NCBI RefSeq assembly: GCF_006438925.1
Contig: NZ_RCZA01000006.1
Location: 124,001-188,000 of the forward strand
Reading direction: 5' to 3'
Source of the DNA: Pseudomonas mandelii
Lineage (GTDB): Bacteria > Pseudomonadota > Gammaproteobacteria > Pseudomonadales > Pseudomonadaceae
Length of the DNA: 64,000 nt
A program made the position numbers and the translations under genes. A model generated the notes under the pieces. The model was not told where the DNA came from, did no database searches, and saw only the letters and a list, made by a program, of their open reading frames with translations. Of this stretch, positions 37,734 to 48,034 are shown piece by piece (position 1 is the stretch's first letter; the number at the start of each line of letters is the position of its first letter).

Positions 37734-39110
37734 TCAAGGGCGCAACTGCAATAAAGCGGCAGCCATTGCGTTTTCAAAACGCTGGATCACTTGCTGGCAT
37801 TGTTCATCGTCGATAATCAATGGCGGCAATAAGCGGATGACATTGCCCTTACGCCCGCCGCGCTCCAGCAACAGGCCTTGTTTGAAGCACTGTTGCTGGA
37901 TGGCCGCAGCCAGCGCCGGGTCCATCGGGAAATGCCCGTGGCGATCCGCCGGCTGGCGCTCGTCGACGATCTCGATGCCCAGCATCAGGCCGCGACCGCG
38001 CACCTGGCCGAGGGCCGGATAATGCGCCTGCAACTCGACCAGTCGGTCCTTGAGCCACTGGCCACGGCGCTCGGCCTGGGCGGCGAGGTTTTGCTGTTGC
38101 AGCACCTGCAACGTGGCCAGCCCGGCGGCCATGGCCATCTGGTTGCCGCGGAAGGTTCCGGCGTGATTGCCTGGCTCCCAAGCGTCGAATTCACGACGGA
38201 TGCCCAGCACCGCCATGGGCAAACCGCCACCGACCGCTTTGGACATGACGATCAGGTCCGGCTCGATGTCGGCGTGTTCGAAGGCGAACATCTTGCCGGT
38301 GCGGGCGAAACCGGTCTGCACTTCGTCGAGGATCAGCAGGATGCCGTGCTTGCGCGTCACTTCGCGGATCGCCCGCAGCCAGTTCGCCGGGGCACAGTTG
38401 ACCCCGCCCTCACCCTGCACCGCTTCAAGGATCACCGCCGCCGGCAGTGACACGCCGCTTTCGACGTCTTCGATGAACTGGGTGAAATAGTGGGTCAAGG
38501 CCTCGACCCCGGCCTCACCGCCAATGCCCAGCGGGCAACGGTATTCGTGGGGGTACGGCATGAACTGCACCCCGGGCATCAGGCTGGCGATGGCATTTTT
38601 CGGCGCAGTGTTGCCGGTCAGGGCCAGTGCGCCGTGGGTCATGCCATGGTAGGCCCCGGAGAAACTGATGATGTTGTTGCGCCCGGTGTAGGTCTTGGCC
38701 AGCTTCAGCGCGGCCTCCACTGCATCCGCCCCGGATGGCCCGCAAAATTGCAGACAGTAATCACGGCCCTGGTTCGGCAACAGACTGAGCAAGGTTTCGC
38801 AGAAAGCGTCCTTGACCGCGGTGGTCAGGTCCAGGGTATGCATCGGCAGGCCTGAGGCGAGGAAGCTGTCGAGGCTGGCCATGACGGCCGGATGATTGTG
38901 CCCCAGGGCCAAAGTGCCGGCGCCGGCCAGGCAGTCGAGGTAACTATTGCCCTCGACATCGGTCACCCAGAGCCCGTGCGCCTTGGCGATGGCCAGCGGC
39001 AACTTGCGTGGATAACTGCGTACATTGGATTCGAACTTACTTTGTCGAGCCAGATAGTCGGCATTGGTTTTTTGCAAAGGATTAGAGTGCAATACGCCAT
39101 CATTCAACAT
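37734..39110 (-). CDS. acsF: Diaminobutyrate-2-oxoglutarate aminotransferase (AcsF-like)
   Basis: About 458 residues of the class III PLP aminotransferases. [21 protein letters not shown] holds the conserved Asp, [16 protein letters not shown] the PLP Lys, and [14 protein letters not shown] follows. The family makes 2,4-diaminobutyrate from aspartate semialdehyde. Start 39110 is preferred to 39167: GAGGGTGAAG precedes it and the 19 codons upstream coincide with a Fur-box-like sequence. First gene of the operon. Confidence 0.9.
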   Translation of the reverse strand: MLNDGVLHSNPLQKTNADYLARQSKFESNVRSYPRKLPLAIAKAHGLWVTDVEGNSYLDCLAGAGTLALGHNHPAVMASLDSFLASGLPMHTLDLTTAVKDAFCETLLSLLPNQGRDYCLQFCGPSGADAVEAALKLAKTYTGRNNIISFSGAYHGMTHGALALTGNTAPKNAIASLMPGVQFMPYPHEYRCPLGIGGEAGVEALTHYFTQFIEDVESGVSLPAAVILEAVQGEGGVNCAPANWLRAIREVTRKHGILLILDEVQTGFARTGKMFAFEHADIEPDLIVMSKAVGGGLPMAVLGIRREFDAWEPGNHAGTFRGNQMAMAAGLATLQVLQQQNLAAQAERRGQWLKDRLVELQAHYPALGQVRGRGLMLGIEIVDERQPADRHGHFPMDPALAAAIQQQCFKQGLLLERGGRKGNVIRLLPPLIIDDEQCQQVIQRFENAMAAALLQLRP

Positions 39111-39465
39111 CGCTTCACCCTCGTTAAATTCGATATGCAACTTATTCTCATTTGCAAGTTGTTGCAACTAATTCTTAGTACTATTTGGAAATTTACATAG
39201 GATAATTTGAACTACTTTAAAAACTATCAGACACGCAAAAGACCAAGTTAATAAACCTGGTATAAAACTCCGCAAGTGCCATGATCCAGCCATGATCTTG
39301 TAATGCAACTGACAACTTCGGTACAGGCTACCAATAGATAGCTACTTATACGAAAGTGTCTGTATTGTTTATTAACTGAGGATGTGCATATGTCCTTCCT
39401 CTATACGAATCAGGTAATAGTCCAACGATGGCGCCCCGCTCCCTGGGGCGCATGACAGGGGTGAA
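39111..39465 (-). promoter_or_regulatory. acsF promoter region with Fur-box-like site
   Basis: A 355-base AT-rich gap between the receptor and the biosynthetic operon. At 39137-39155 the minus strand reads GCAAATGAGAATAAGTTGC, which matches the 19-base Fur consensus at about 12 positions and lies about 30 bases before the acsF start. It is a likely site of iron repression. No terminator with a T-run is visible after the receptor gene, only a GCGCCCC/GGGGCGC hairpin at 39431-39451, so some read-through is possible. Confidence 0.55.
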
Positions 39466-41889
39466 TCAGAAGTCGACGGTCGCCGAAAGTAGGTAGGTGC
39501 GCGGGGTCGACAGCGTCAAACCAGGCTCACTGTCATCCGAGGCTCCGGCCGAACTCCAGTAGCGTTTGTCCGCCACGTTCTCGACGTTGGCACGCAGGGT
39601 GATGTTCTTCTCCTCGACCTTGAACGCGTAGCGTGCGCCCACGTCGAAACGCTCCCAGGAGTCGATTTCCTTGTTGTTGGACTGGTCCAGGTACTGCGAG
39701 CTGGAATAGATACCGCGGCTGGTCAGGGTCAGGCCCTGTACGGTCGGTACGTCCCACTCGGCGCCCAGGTTGACGTTGTATTTCGGCGTGGCCGGCGCCC
39801 GGTTGCCGTCGAAGGTGCCATTGGTGGTGTTGCTCAACTCGCTGTCGATGTACATGACACCGCCGAGCAGACGGAAACCATCGAGCGGTTCACCGAACAC
39901 ACTCAGTTCCACACCGGTGTTCTCACGTTTGCCGTTCGGGCCGAAGACGCGCGTCGTGGCGTTGGTCTCGTAGGCCGGCTGCTTGATCCGGAACACGGCG
40001 GCGGTGACGGCGAAAGCACCAGCGTCATACTTGGCGCCGACCTCGACCTGGCGGCTGATGAACGGCGGGAAGATCTCGTCCTCGTTCACCGAGGTCGACG
40101 GTGCGATCTTGCCCTGGCTCAGGCCTTCCATGTAGTTGGCATACAGCGACAGCTTGTCGGTCGCCTTGAACAGGATGCCGCCCGACGGCGAAACCTTTTC
40201 ATCGTCGTAGGCGGTGTCGCCTCTGACGTTATCGGTCCAGTCGTCAACCTTCACGCGCTGCCAGCGGGCGCCGAGGGTCAGCAGCAGCCGGTCATCGAAG
40301 AAACCCAGGGTGTCGGACAACGCCACGCCGGTGGAACGGTTCTCGGTGTAGACCTTCGAATCCTGTCGCGTGGGTCTGACAGGCGTTGGTGTTTCCACGG
40401 GGTCATAGAGGTTGCTGCGGGCGGTGGCATAACGGGCACCGCCATTTTCGAAGTCCATGTAGTAATAGCTGGCTGCCAGGTTGACTTCATGGCTCACCGG
40501 GCCGGTATGAAACCAGTTGCGCACTCCTGCGGTGGCCGTCCGGACATTTTCGTCACGGGTGAAGTCTCGCGGTTGAACGCTGAAATCGCCAGCGTCGTTG
40601 GTGACCGAAACGGCATGACGGAGGAAGTCATGATTACTTTTACGTGCCCCCACGCCGCCATACAGCATGACGGAATCGTTGACATCGAATTCGCCATTCA
40701 CCATCCCGAAAGTGTCATTGGTACTCCCCTTGCTCCAGGGCTGCGCATAGTTGCGGCGCACATCGCTGGCATGCGGAACCTGCGCGTTAGGGCCAACCTG
40801 TACGCGCTCCTGCGGTGCGTCGGTATCACGTTCGGTGCGCCCGATATCCGTCGAGAGTCGCAGGCGTTCACCGCGAAAATCCAGGCCCAGCACGGCCATC
40901 TCGCGGTCGACATTCTGGTGATCCCATTCGGTGTCGCCGGACTGCTTCACGCCGTTGAAACGAAGGCCGAACTTGTTGTCTTCACCAAAGCGTCGGCCGA
41001 CATCCACGGCACCGCCGACCTGGTTGTCGGAAGCGTAGCTACCGGTGAACGAAGTGATGGGCTTGTCGGTCGCGCGCTTGGGCACCACGTTGATCCCGCC
41101 ACCCACGCTGCCCCGCGGCGAGATGCCGTTAATGAGCTGGCTTGGACCTTTGAGGACATCGACACGGTCGGCCATCTCCATGTCGATCGTGTAGGTCGGC
41201 AGGACGCCGTAGAGACCGTTGTAGGAAACATCACTATTGAACAGGCTCAACCCTCGAATGGTGAACTGCTCATAGCGCCCACCCGCCGGGTTGGTGGCGC
41301 GAACCGAAGGATCGTTGGCGATCAGGTCGCCCAAGGTACGCGCCTGTTGGTTTTTGACCACCTCACTGGTGTAGGTGGTCATGCTGAACGGCGTTTCCAT
41401 AAAGTCTTTCGAGCCCAGCAGGCCTTGCGAACCACGGCGCGCGACCTGGCCACCGGCATACGGATCGCCGTCCACCGGGTCAATGGCACCGAGAATCGAG
41501 GTGGCGCCCAGTTGCAGGCTGCTGCCTTCCGGCGCCGGGGTCAGGATGTACGCCTCTTCGCCTACCGGCTGCAGTTGCAGACCGGAACCCTGCAACAGTC
41601 GGGCAAAGCCCTCCTCGACCGCGTACTCGCCGGAGAGTCCAGGGCTGGTGCGACTGCCCACCAGTGCCGGGTCCACTGACAGATTGACCCCGGCCAGCCC
41701 GGCGAAACGGGTTAGCGCTGCACTGAGGCTTCCTGCCGGCACCTGATAACTGCGTCGAGGCGCGTCTTCGGCCCAACCGGCAGTGATGAACAACGGACAG
41801 GCACTCAGACTCAGCAACAGACTCAAGTGCAACAACGGGCGCAGCCTGGAAGAACCCAGACGCGTACTGCAGGGCATCACTACGGGCAT
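39466..41889 (-). CDS. TonB-dependent siderophore receptor with signalling domain
   Basis: About 807 residues. The start at 41889 gives a signal peptide (LLHLSLLLSLSACPLFITAGWA), then an STN signalling domain (YQVPAGSLSAALTRFAGLAGVNLSVDPALV, about residues 50-120). A TonB-box region, plug domain (TLGDLIANDPSVRATNPAGG, ADRVDVLKGPSQL) and 22-strand barrel follow, ending in Phe. The STN domain signals through FecR to the sigma factor. By position it is the outer-membrane receptor for the cluster's siderophore (acr type). Confidence 0.93.
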   Translation of the reverse strand: MPVVMPCSTRLGSSRLRPLLHLSLLLSLSACPLFITAGWAEDAPRRSYQVPAGSLSAALTRFAGLAGVNLSVDPALVGSRTSPGLSGEYAVEEGFARLLQGSGLQLQPVGEEAYILTPAPEGSSLQLGATSILGAIDPVDGDPYAGGQVARRGSQGLLGSKDFMETPFSMTTYTSEVVKNQQARTLGDLIANDPSVRATNPAGGRYEQFTIRGLSLFNSDVSYNGLYGVLPTYTIDMEMADRVDVLKGPSQLINGISPRGSVGGGINVVPKRATDKPITSFTGSYASDNQVGGAVDVGRRFGEDNKFGLRFNGVKQSGDTEWDHQNVDREMAVLGLDFRGERLRLSTDIGRTERDTDAPQERVQVGPNAQVPHASDVRRNYAQPWSKGSTNDTFGMVNGEFDVNDSVMLYGGVGARKSNHDFLRHAVSVTNDAGDFSVQPRDFTRDENVRTATAGVRNWFHTGPVSHEVNLAASYYYMDFENGGARYATARSNLYDPVETPTPVRPTRQDSKVYTENRSTGVALSDTLGFFDDRLLLTLGARWQRVKVDDWTDNVRGDTAYDDEKVSPSGGILFKATDKLSLYANYMEGLSQGKIAPSTSVNEDEIFPPFISRQVEVGAKYDAGAFAVTAAVFRIKQPAYETNATTRVFGPNGKRENTGVELSVFGEPLDGFRLLGGVMYIDSELSNTTNGTFDGNRAPATPKYNVNLGAEWDVPTVQGLTLTSRGIYSSSQYLDQSNNKEIDSWERFDVGARYAFKVEEKNITLRANVENVADKRYWSSAGASDDSEPGLTLSTPRTYLLSATVDF

Positions 41890-41956
41890 TGAGAATCTCT
41901 CTGATTTCGTTTCACTTACCTTGGATGACAAGCGACGCGAAAAAAGGGGACACACC

Positions 41957-42907
41957 TCAAACACTATTTTTGCGCGGCAGCAACGTAACCCAGTAGCGGG
42001 TTCGCCTATGCACCTCCAACGGCAAGCTGGCCGCCAGCAACGTCAGGATGCGATCGGTGTCTTCCAGACGGAAACTGCCGGTGACGCGCAGGGATTCGAG
42101 TTCCGGTTCCCAGCGCAACAATCCCGGACGATAGGTGCTGAGTTCGCGCAGAAAATCGCCCAGGGGCTGGTTCTGTGCCATCAACACGCCGTCGCGCCAG
42201 CCTGGGGCAAGGACATCGAAAGGTTCGACGCGTCCGGCCCCTATCGCCAGAAGGCTGACTTGCTGGCCTGCGCGCAATGAAAAGACCGGCCCGCGCAAAG
42301 GCTGCAACTGCACCGCGCCTTTAAGCACTGACACCTTGCACCCCGTCTGCCCCTGACGAACGCACACTTCGCTCTGATTGACGACCAATTGCCCGAAGTG
42401 CGTCTGGATCGTCAGCGGCGAGGCGCCGGGCACATTCAGCGCTACTTCGCCCTCCACGAGTGTCAGTCGCCGATTCTTCAGGTCGATATCGACAGCACTC
42501 GCGGTGTTCAATTGCAGCGAGCTGCCATCGGCCAACTGGACTTTTTTGCCCTCCCCGGTCGCGGTTCGCAGGTCAGCGCGCCAGACATCCAGAGGTAGCT
42601 GCCGGCTGATCAGCCAAGCAGTTGGCACCAGCGCCACCGCCCCCACGGCGCGCTTGAGCACCGTACGCCGACTCGTCTGCGGCCGATCCAGACTGGCCAT
42701 GGCCAGTGCCGACGGCAGGTCGGCAAAGCGTTGGCGCAAGAGTTGGGCTTTCTGCCAGGCCTGTTCGTGACTGGGATGACTGTCACGCCAGTGCTGCAGA
42801 TTGGCACGATCGCGCTCATTGGCGGCGCCTGACTCCATGAGTGCCAGCCATTGAGCGGCAGCCCGCACGACTTGCCGGGCTTCAGCCGAAGGGGTCGAAC
42901 CGATCAC
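41957..42907 (-). CDS. FecR-type anti-sigma factor
   Basis: About 316 residues. The start GTG 42907 overlaps the sigma stop (GTGA). The cytoplasmic domain with WLALMESGAANERDRANLQHWRDSHPSHEQAW precedes a single membrane helix (AVGAVALVPTAWLI) and a periplasmic FecR domain (LADGSSLQLNTASAVDIDL, TLVEGEVAL). It relays receptor occupancy to the ECF sigma factor. Confidence 0.93.
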   Translation of the reverse strand: MIGSTPSAEARQVVRAAAQWLALMESGAANERDRANLQHWRDSHPSHEQAWQKAQLLRQRFADLPSALAMASLDRPQTSRRTVLKRAVGAVALVPTAWLISRQLPLDVWRADLRTATGEGKKVQLADGSSLQLNTASAVDIDLKNRRLTLVEGEVALNVPGASPLTIQTHFGQLVVNQSEVCVRQGQTGCKVSVLKGAVQLQPLRGPVFSLRAGQQVSLLAIGAGRVEPFDVLAPGWRDGVLMAQNQPLGDFLRELSTYRPGLLRWEPELESLRVTGSFRLEDTDRILTLLAASLPLEVHRRTRYWVTLLPRKNSV

Positions 42908-43413
42908 AATTCCACCAGCAGGCAATGTTCATAGGCTTGCGCCATGTAGCGCTTGATCGTGCGCTCCGAGACTTGCAGGCGTTCAGCAATCTCGTGATAA
43001 CCCAAGCCCTCCAACTGGCTCCAGAGAAACGCTCGTCGCACCGCGGTCGGCAATCCATCGAGCAATTCATCCAGGGCTTGCAGGGTTTCCAGCAGCAACC
43101 AACGTTGCTCGGGAGACGGCACGCAGTCCTCAGGCAGCAGCGCCAGCGCACTGAGGTAGGCCTGCTCCAGGCTGCGGCGCTTATAGAAATTGGTGACCAG
43201 TCGCTTGCCGACTGTCGCCAGATAGGCGCGGGGTTCTTGCAGGTCAGCGATGTGCTGCGAGCTGGCGAGTAAACGCACGAACGTATCCTGGCTCAAGTCC
43301 GCCGCATCATGGCCATTGCTCATGCGTCGTCTCAACCAGCTTTCGAGCCAGCCACGATGGTCGCGGTACAGGTCGTGGAAGGTTTGCGCCGCCGGCATCG
43401 CTGCATCACTCAT
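42904..43413 (-). CDS. acsS: ECF sigma factor, FecI/AcsS type
   Basis: A 169-residue iron-starvation sigma factor. Region 2 (DAADLSQDTFVRLLAS) and region 4 (GLGYHEIAERLQVSERTIKRYMAQAYEHCL) are complete. It is expected to drive the receptor and acs operon when ferric siderophore binds. The position sigma-FecR-receptor-acs matches the P. syringae achromobactin locus, where the sigma gene is called AcsS; the name here is by that analogy. Confidence 0.88.
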   Translation of the reverse strand: MSDAAMPAAQTFHDLYRDHRGWLESWLRRRMSNGHDAADLSQDTFVRLLASSQHIADLQEPRAYLATVGKRLVTNFYKRRSLEQAYLSALALLPEDCVPSPEQRWLLLETLQALDELLDGLPTAVRRAFLWSQLEGLGYHEIAERLQVSERTIKRYMAQAYEHCLLVEL

Positions 43414-43692
43414 CTAAAGGCACCCTGCGCGAAGAAATATTTTAAATGCGACTCATTCTAATTAGTGTTGATACTTCAAACCAAGCGCTTTATGAGTTTT
43501 GCCCCAGGAAAAACTTGAATACGTGAATGAGAGACAGGTGTTTCTGCCACGCAGCCACCGGTTAGTCGGGGCTGAGCGTTATTGAGGGATATCGTCGAGA
43601 GGAGTAAGAATTCGACACACAGCCGCATTTGGCTGGCAGATGCGAATACCCATGGTTGCGGGGAGTAGGAGAGAAAGCCAAATCGCAGACAC
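43414..43692 (-). promoter_or_regulatory. Upstream region of the sigma gene, with a Fur-box-like site
   Basis: The sequence GCGACTCATTCTAATTAGT at about 43448-43466, 35-50 bases before the sigma start, resembles Fur sites found before fecI-like genes (TGAGAATGA-type core on the minus strand). The rest of this gap holds only a short doubtful ORF that I do not call. Confidence 0.5.
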
Positions 43693-43723
43693 AAAAAACC
43701 CCGGTCTTTCGACCAGGGTCTTT
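43693..43723 (-). terminator. Terminator of the tRNA cluster
   Basis: On the minus strand GACCCTGGTC and GACCGGGGTT pair (one mismatch) around GAAA and are followed by TTTTTTG. It lies about 85 bases downstream of the last tRNA. Confidence 0.8.
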
Positions 43724-43805
43724 GCTATCGACTCGAAGTAGACACTGGCTTTACCAGCGGCTTTCTTCGTAGCTCCAAGGCGTTCAGTGGGCCTTGAAGC
43801 AGATA

Positions 43806-43882
43806 TGGCGCAGCGGACGGGACTCGAACCCGCGACCCCCGGCGTGACAGGCCGGTATTCTAACCGACTGAACTACCGCTGC
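43806..43882 (-). tRNA. tRNA-Asp (anticodon GTC), copy 2
   Basis: A 77-base cloverleaf. Acceptor GCAGCGG / CCGCTGC, anticodon arm CCGGCCTGTCACGCCGG, T arm GGGTTCGAGTCCC and encoded CCA. Identical to the copy at 43976-44052. Confidence 0.97.
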
Positions 43883-43975
43883 GTATCGCTTTGGACTTGC
43901 GTCCAAGTAACTCGTCTGACTGAAAGCTTCGAGGCTTTCAATCTCGAACCAGAATAAACTCTGACTCGGAAAATA

Positions 43976-44052
43976 TGGCGCAGCGGACGGGACTCGAACC
44001 CGCGACCCCCGGCGTGACAGGCCGGTATTCTAACCGACTGAACTACCGCTGC
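43976..44052 (-). tRNA. tRNA-Asp (anticodon GTC), copy 1
   Basis: The same 77-base sequence as the downstream copy. The 93-base spacer contains an imperfect hairpin (GAAAGC-TTC / GAGGCTTTC) that may be a processing site. Confidence 0.97.
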
Positions 44053-44107
44053 GCGTCGGTGGAGGCTTTTAAAAGCTTCCATCTTGCTTTCGCAAGACTC
44101 TCGGAAG

Positions 44108-44183
44108 TGGTGGGTGATGACGGGATCGAACCGCCGACATTCTGCTTGTAAGGCAGACGCTCTCCCAGCTGAGCTAATCACCC
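44108..44183 (-). tRNA. tRNA-Val (anticodon TAC)
   Basis: A 76-base tRNA with acceptor GGGTGAT / ATCACCC, anticodon arm TCTGCCTTACAAGCAGA, T arm GGTTCGATCCC and encoded CCA. It is first in the three-tRNA cluster Val-Asp-Asp, probably one transcript. Confidence 0.97.
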
Positions 44184-44306
44184 GTTTGCATCTCCGAGGC
44201 CGCGAAATTTACGCAGGTACCGAAGCTAAGTCAATACCCCGCTTGAAGTTTTTCTGAAAAAGACAAAATCGTTGCATTCCACACCAAGGTCGCAAACCGT
44301 CAAACC

Positions 44307-44398
44307 GCTTTCGCGAGCAGGCTCGCTCCCACAGTGGACCTCGTTTCGTCAGGCAACATGCTTTCTAAATGTGGGAGCGAGCCTGCTCGCGAAGGCGG
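44307..44398. repeat. REP-like inverted pair, family A
   Basis: TTCGCGAGCAGGCTCGCTCCCAC and its reverse complement are separated by about 45 bases. The same unit recurs at 53651-53739 and 61258-61347, always as an inverted pair. Confidence 0.9.
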
Positions 44399-44438
44399 CA
44401 CATTCAACATGAATGCTAAAGACAGCACCCCTGCCCTA

Positions 44439-45215
44439 TTACTCGCTGTAAATCATCTTCTTGGTCATGCCGCCGTCGACCACGAACTCCTGGCCCGTGA
44501 CAAAACCGGCGTTCTTCGACAACAGCCAGGCGACCATCGCCGCCACGTCCTCGACCGTCCCTACCCTACCCGCCGGATGCTGGGCATGATCGGCATCGGT
44601 CAGAGGTTCGGCACGACGTGTGGAGGGATCCCGTGCATCGATCCAACCCGGACTGACTGCATTGACGCGGATTTCCGGCCCGAGGCTGATCGCCAAGGCA
44701 TGAGTCAGGGCCAGCAGGCCGCCCTTGCTCGCCGCATAAGCCTCGGTGTCGGGTTCCGACTGCCCGGCGCGGGTCGAGGCCAGGTTGACGATCGCGCCGC
44801 TGTGAGCACGCAGGTACGGCGCACAGTGCTTGGCCAACAGCATCGGTCCACTGAGATTCACCGCCAGCACCCGATTCCAGTACGCCAGATCAAGGCTTTC
44901 AAGGGTGATGTTGTGCGGATCGGCAACCGCCGCGTTGCACACCAGCGCATCCAGACGCCCGAACTGCCCCAGCACTTCGGCGACGCCCAATGCCACCTGC
45001 CCTTCGTTCGAGACGTCCATGGCGATGAACCAGGCGTTGTCGCCGAGCACCTTCGCCACTTTCGAACCGCGTACTCGATCAAGATCAGTCAACACCACCT
45101 GCCAGCCTTCGCTGATCAGCCAGGCCGAGATCCCCAGACCAATGCCCCGCGCAGCACCCGTGACCAGTGCGACGCGGCCGTTGGTGCCAGTGCCTGGCGT
45201 GGACAACTCGATCAC
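44439..45215 (-). CDS. Short-chain dehydrogenase/reductase
   Basis: A 258-residue classical SDR. The NAD(P) site is [10 protein letters not shown] (residues 19-28), [10 protein letters not shown] follows, then the catalytic Ser in NLASTRAG and Tyr-Lys in EAYAASKGG, ending [11 protein letters not shown]. The acidic residue after the second strand (LTDLDRV) suggests NAD(H). The start GTG 45215 overlaps metZ (GTGA), a steady neighbour in Pseudomonas. The substrate is unknown. Confidence 0.9.
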   Translation of the reverse strand: MIELSTPGTGTNGRVALVTGAARGIGLGISAWLISEGWQVVLTDLDRVRGSKVAKVLGDNAWFIAMDVSNEGQVALGVAEVLGQFGRLDALVCNAAVADPHNITLESLDLAYWNRVLAVNLSGPMLLAKHCAPYLRAHSGAIVNLASTRAGQSEPDTEAYAASKGGLLALTHALAISLGPEIRVNAVSPGWIDARDPSTRRAEPLTDADHAQHPAGRVGTVEDVAAMVAWLLSKNAGFVTGQEFVVDGGMTKKMIYSE

Positions 45216-46423
45216 AAGGCAGCCAACCCGCGAGCCAGATCGGCTTGCAGGTCGGCCACGTCTTCCAGACCGACCGCGATGCGGATCAGGCTGTCACGAA
45301 TGCCCGCTGCTTCACGCTCCTGCGGTGCCAAACGGCCGTGAGAGGTAGTGCTTGGGTGCGTAATGGTGGTTTTGCTGTCACCGAGGTTGGCGGTGATGGA
45401 GATCAGACGGGTCGCGTCGATAAAGCGCCAGGCGCCCTCTTTGCCGCCCTTGACTTCGAAACTCACGACCGCACCAAAGCCTTTCTGCTGACGCAGGGCC
45501 AACTCGTGCTGCGGATGGCTTTTGAGACCGGCGTAATGGACTTTCTCGATGCCGTCCTGCTGCTCCAGCCATTCAGCCAGTTGCTGGGCATTGGCACAGT
45601 GAGCCTTCATACGCAGGCTCAGCGTTTCCAGGCCCTTGAGGAAGATCCAGGCGTTGAACGGGCTCAGGGTCGGCCCGGCAGTCCGCAGGAAACCGACGAC
45701 TTCTTTCATCTGCTCGCTGCGACCAGCCACTACGCCGCCCATGCAACGGCCCTGGCCGTCGATGAACTTGGTCGCCGAGTGCACGACGATGTCCGCGCCC
45801 ATCTTCAGCGGTTGCTGTAACGCCGGAGTGCAGAAGCAGTTGTCGACCACCAGCATCGCGCCTTTGGCGTGAGCGACTTTCGACAGCTCGGCGATGTCCA
45901 CCAGCTCAGCCAGCGGGTTGGATGGCGATTCGACGAACAGCAACTTAGTGTTGGCCTTGATCGCCGCATCCCAGCCGGACAAGTCCGCCAGAGGCACGTA
46001 ATCGACTTCAATGCCAAAGCGCTTGAAGTACTTCTCGAACAGACTGATGGTCGAACCGAATACGCTGCGCGATACCAGCACGTGATCGCCGGCGCTGCAC
46101 AGGCTCATCACCACTGCCATGATCGCGGCCATGCCGGTCGCCGTGGCCACCGCTTGTTCGGCGCTTTCCAGCGCGGCAATGCGCTCTTCGAACGCACGCA
46201 CGGTCGGGTTGGTGTAGCGCGAGTAAACGTTGCCCGGCACTTCACCGGCAAAACGTGCGGCCGCGTCGGCGGCGGTACGGAATACGTAGCTGGACGTGAA
46301 GAACATCGGATCACCGTGTTCGCCTTCCGGCGTGCGGTGCTGACCGGCGCGTACGGCCAGGGTATCGAACGCTACGCCTTCGAGGTCGCTGTCCAGCCGA
46401 CCGGCATCCCAATCCTGACTCAT
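45212..46423 (-). CDS. metZ: O-succinylhomoserine sulfhydrylase
   Basis: A 403-residue Cys/Met-metabolism PLP enzyme that makes homocysteine from O-succinylhomoserine and sulfide, the direct route used by Pseudomonas. Visible are [38 protein letters not shown] and the PLP Lys in [18 protein letters not shown]. It lies 65 bases after purF, with a terminator between. Confidence 0.93.
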   Translation of the reverse strand: MSQDWDAGRLDSDLEGVAFDTLAVRAGQHRTPEGEHGDPMFFTSSYVFRTAADAAARFAGEVPGNVYSRYTNPTVRAFEERIAALESAEQAVATATGMAAIMAVVMSLCSAGDHVLVSRSVFGSTISLFEKYFKRFGIEVDYVPLADLSGWDAAIKANTKLLFVESPSNPLAELVDIAELSKVAHAKGAMLVVDNCFCTPALQQPLKMGADIVVHSATKFIDGQGRCMGGVVAGRSEQMKEVVGFLRTAGPTLSPFNAWIFLKGLETLSLRMKAHCANAQQLAEWLEQQDGIEKVHYAGLKSHPQHELALRQQKGFGAVVSFEVKGGKEGAWRFIDATRLISITANLGDSKTTITHPSTTSHGRLAPQEREAAGIRDSLIRIAVGLEDVADLQADLARGLAAL

Positions 46424-46458
46424 GCTGTCACTCCTTGCCTTGCTCGTTTGGTAGATAC

Positions 46459-46482
46459 AAAACCGGCCCCTCAGGGCCGGTA
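46459..46482 (-). terminator. Terminator between purF and metZ
   Basis: The stem ACCGGCCC / GGGCCGGT with a 4-base loop is followed on the minus strand by TTTTG. It lies just after the purF stop. Confidence 0.8.
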
Positions 46483-46487
46483 GTTAC

Positions 46488-47993
46488 TCAGTTGTTATAC
46501 AGATCAATGATCGCACTGACTGCCTGCGTCTTGACCTTGGAGGCATCGTTACGTGCCTGCTCGATCTTGTTCAGGTAAGCCTCGTCGACGTCACCGGTGA
46601 CGTACTGGCCGTCGAACACCGCGCAATCGAACTTCTCGATCTTGATCTTGCCGCCACCGACCGCTTCGATCAAGTCAGGCAAGTCCTGATAGATCAACCA
46701 GTCAGCGCCGATCAGATCAGCCACGTCCTGGGTCGAACGGTTATGGGCGATCAACTCGTGAGCGCTCGGCATGTCGATGCCGTAAACGTTCGGGTAACGA
46801 ACGGCCGGTGCCGCGGAGCAGAAGTAGACGTTTTTGGCGCCGGCTTCGCGGGCCATCTGGATGATCTGCTTGCAGGTGGTGCCGCGAACGATGGAGTCAT
46901 CCACCAGCATTACGTTCTTGCCGCGGAATTCCAGCTCGATGGCGTTGAGCTTCTGGCGTACGGATTTTTTCCGTGCAGCCTGGCCTGGCATGATGAAGGT
47001 CCGGCCGATGTAGCGGTTCTTCACGAAACCTTCGCGGAACTTGACGCCCAGGTGGTTCGCCAACTCCAGAGCCGCGGTGCGGCTGGTATCCGGGATCGGG
47101 ATGACCACGTCGATGTCGTGTTCCGGACGCTCGCGCAGGATCTTCTCGGCGAGTTTCTCACCCATGCGCAGGCGTGCTTTATAGACCGAAACGCCGTCGA
47201 TGATCGAGTCCGGACGCGCCAGGTACACGTGTTCGAAGATGCACGGGGTCAGGGACGGGTTGGTCGCGCACTGACGGGTGTGCAGCTTGCCGTCTTCAGT
47301 GATGTAGACCGCTTCGCCCGGTGCCAGGTCGCGAATCAGGGTGAAACCGAGGACGTCCAGGGAAACGCTTTCGGAGGCGATCATGTACTCGACGCCTTCG
47401 TCGGTGTGACGCTGACCGAAGACGATCGGACGGATGCCGTGCGGGTCGCGGAAGCCGACGATGCCGTAACCGGTCACCATCGCCACAACCGCGTAACCAC
47501 CGACGCAACGGTTGTGCACGTCAGTGACGGCAGCGAACACGTCTTCTTCGGTTGGCTGCAACTTGCCGCGCTGGGCCAGTTCGTGCGCGAACACGTTGAG
47601 CAGCACTTCCGAATCGGAGTTGGTGTTGACGTGGCGCAGGTCAGATTCGTAAATCTCCTTGGCCAGCTGTTCAACGTTGGTCAGGTTACCGTTGTGCGCC
47701 AGGGTGATGCCGTAAGGCGAGTTGACGTAAAACGGTTGGGCTTCGGCCGAAGTCGAGCTGCCCGCGGTCGGGTAACGCACATGGCCAATACCCATGTGAC
47801 CGACCAGGCGCTGCATGTGACGTTGATGGAACACGTCACGCACCAGGCCATTGTCCTTGCGCAGGAATAACCGGCCATCATGGCTGGTCACGATACCGGC
47901 AGCGTCCTGGCCGCGGTGCTGGAGGACGGTTAGCGCGTCATACAGCGCCTGATTGACGTTCGACTTACCGACGATACCGACGATGCCACACAT
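46488..47993 (-). CDS. purF: Amidophosphoribosyltransferase
   Basis: A 501-residue enzyme for the first committed step of purine synthesis (PRPP plus glutamine to phosphoribosylamine). The N-terminus [10 protein letters not shown] has Cys2 as the glutaminase nucleophile, so the start is 47993 and not three codons upstream. The PRPP-binding signature [17 protein letters not shown] lies at about residue 360. It follows cvpA as in most proteobacteria. Confidence 0.97.
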   Translation of the reverse strand: MCGIVGIVGKSNVNQALYDALTVLQHRGQDAAGIVTSHDGRLFLRKDNGLVRDVFHQRHMQRLVGHMGIGHVRYPTAGSSTSAEAQPFYVNSPYGITLAHNGNLTNVEQLAKEIYESDLRHVNTNSDSEVLLNVFAHELAQRGKLQPTEEDVFAAVTDVHNRCVGGYAVVAMVTGYGIVGFRDPHGIRPIVFGQRHTDEGVEYMIASESVSLDVLGFTLIRDLAPGEAVYITEDGKLHTRQCATNPSLTPCIFEHVYLARPDSIIDGVSVYKARLRMGEKLAEKILRERPEHDIDVVIPIPDTSRTAALELANHLGVKFREGFVKNRYIGRTFIMPGQAARKKSVRQKLNAIELEFRGKNVMLVDDSIVRGTTCKQIIQMAREAGAKNVYFCSAAPAVRYPNVYGIDMPSAHELIAHNRSTQDVADLIGADWLIYQDLPDLIEAVGGGKIKIEKFDCAVFDGQYVTGDVDEAYLNKIEQARNDASKVKTQAVSAIIDLYNN

Positions 47994-48034
47994 GCGACGC
48001 AACCCCTACTTAATGGATCTGAACTGAACACAAC

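Noticed and set aside
39111..39167. Longer acsF start at 39167
   Set aside because: It would place the Fur-box-like site inside the coding sequence, and the added residues are not like the family.
43476..43694. 72-codon minus-strand frame before the sigma gene
   Set aside because: No ribosome-binding site, no family resemblance, and it occupies the probable control region.
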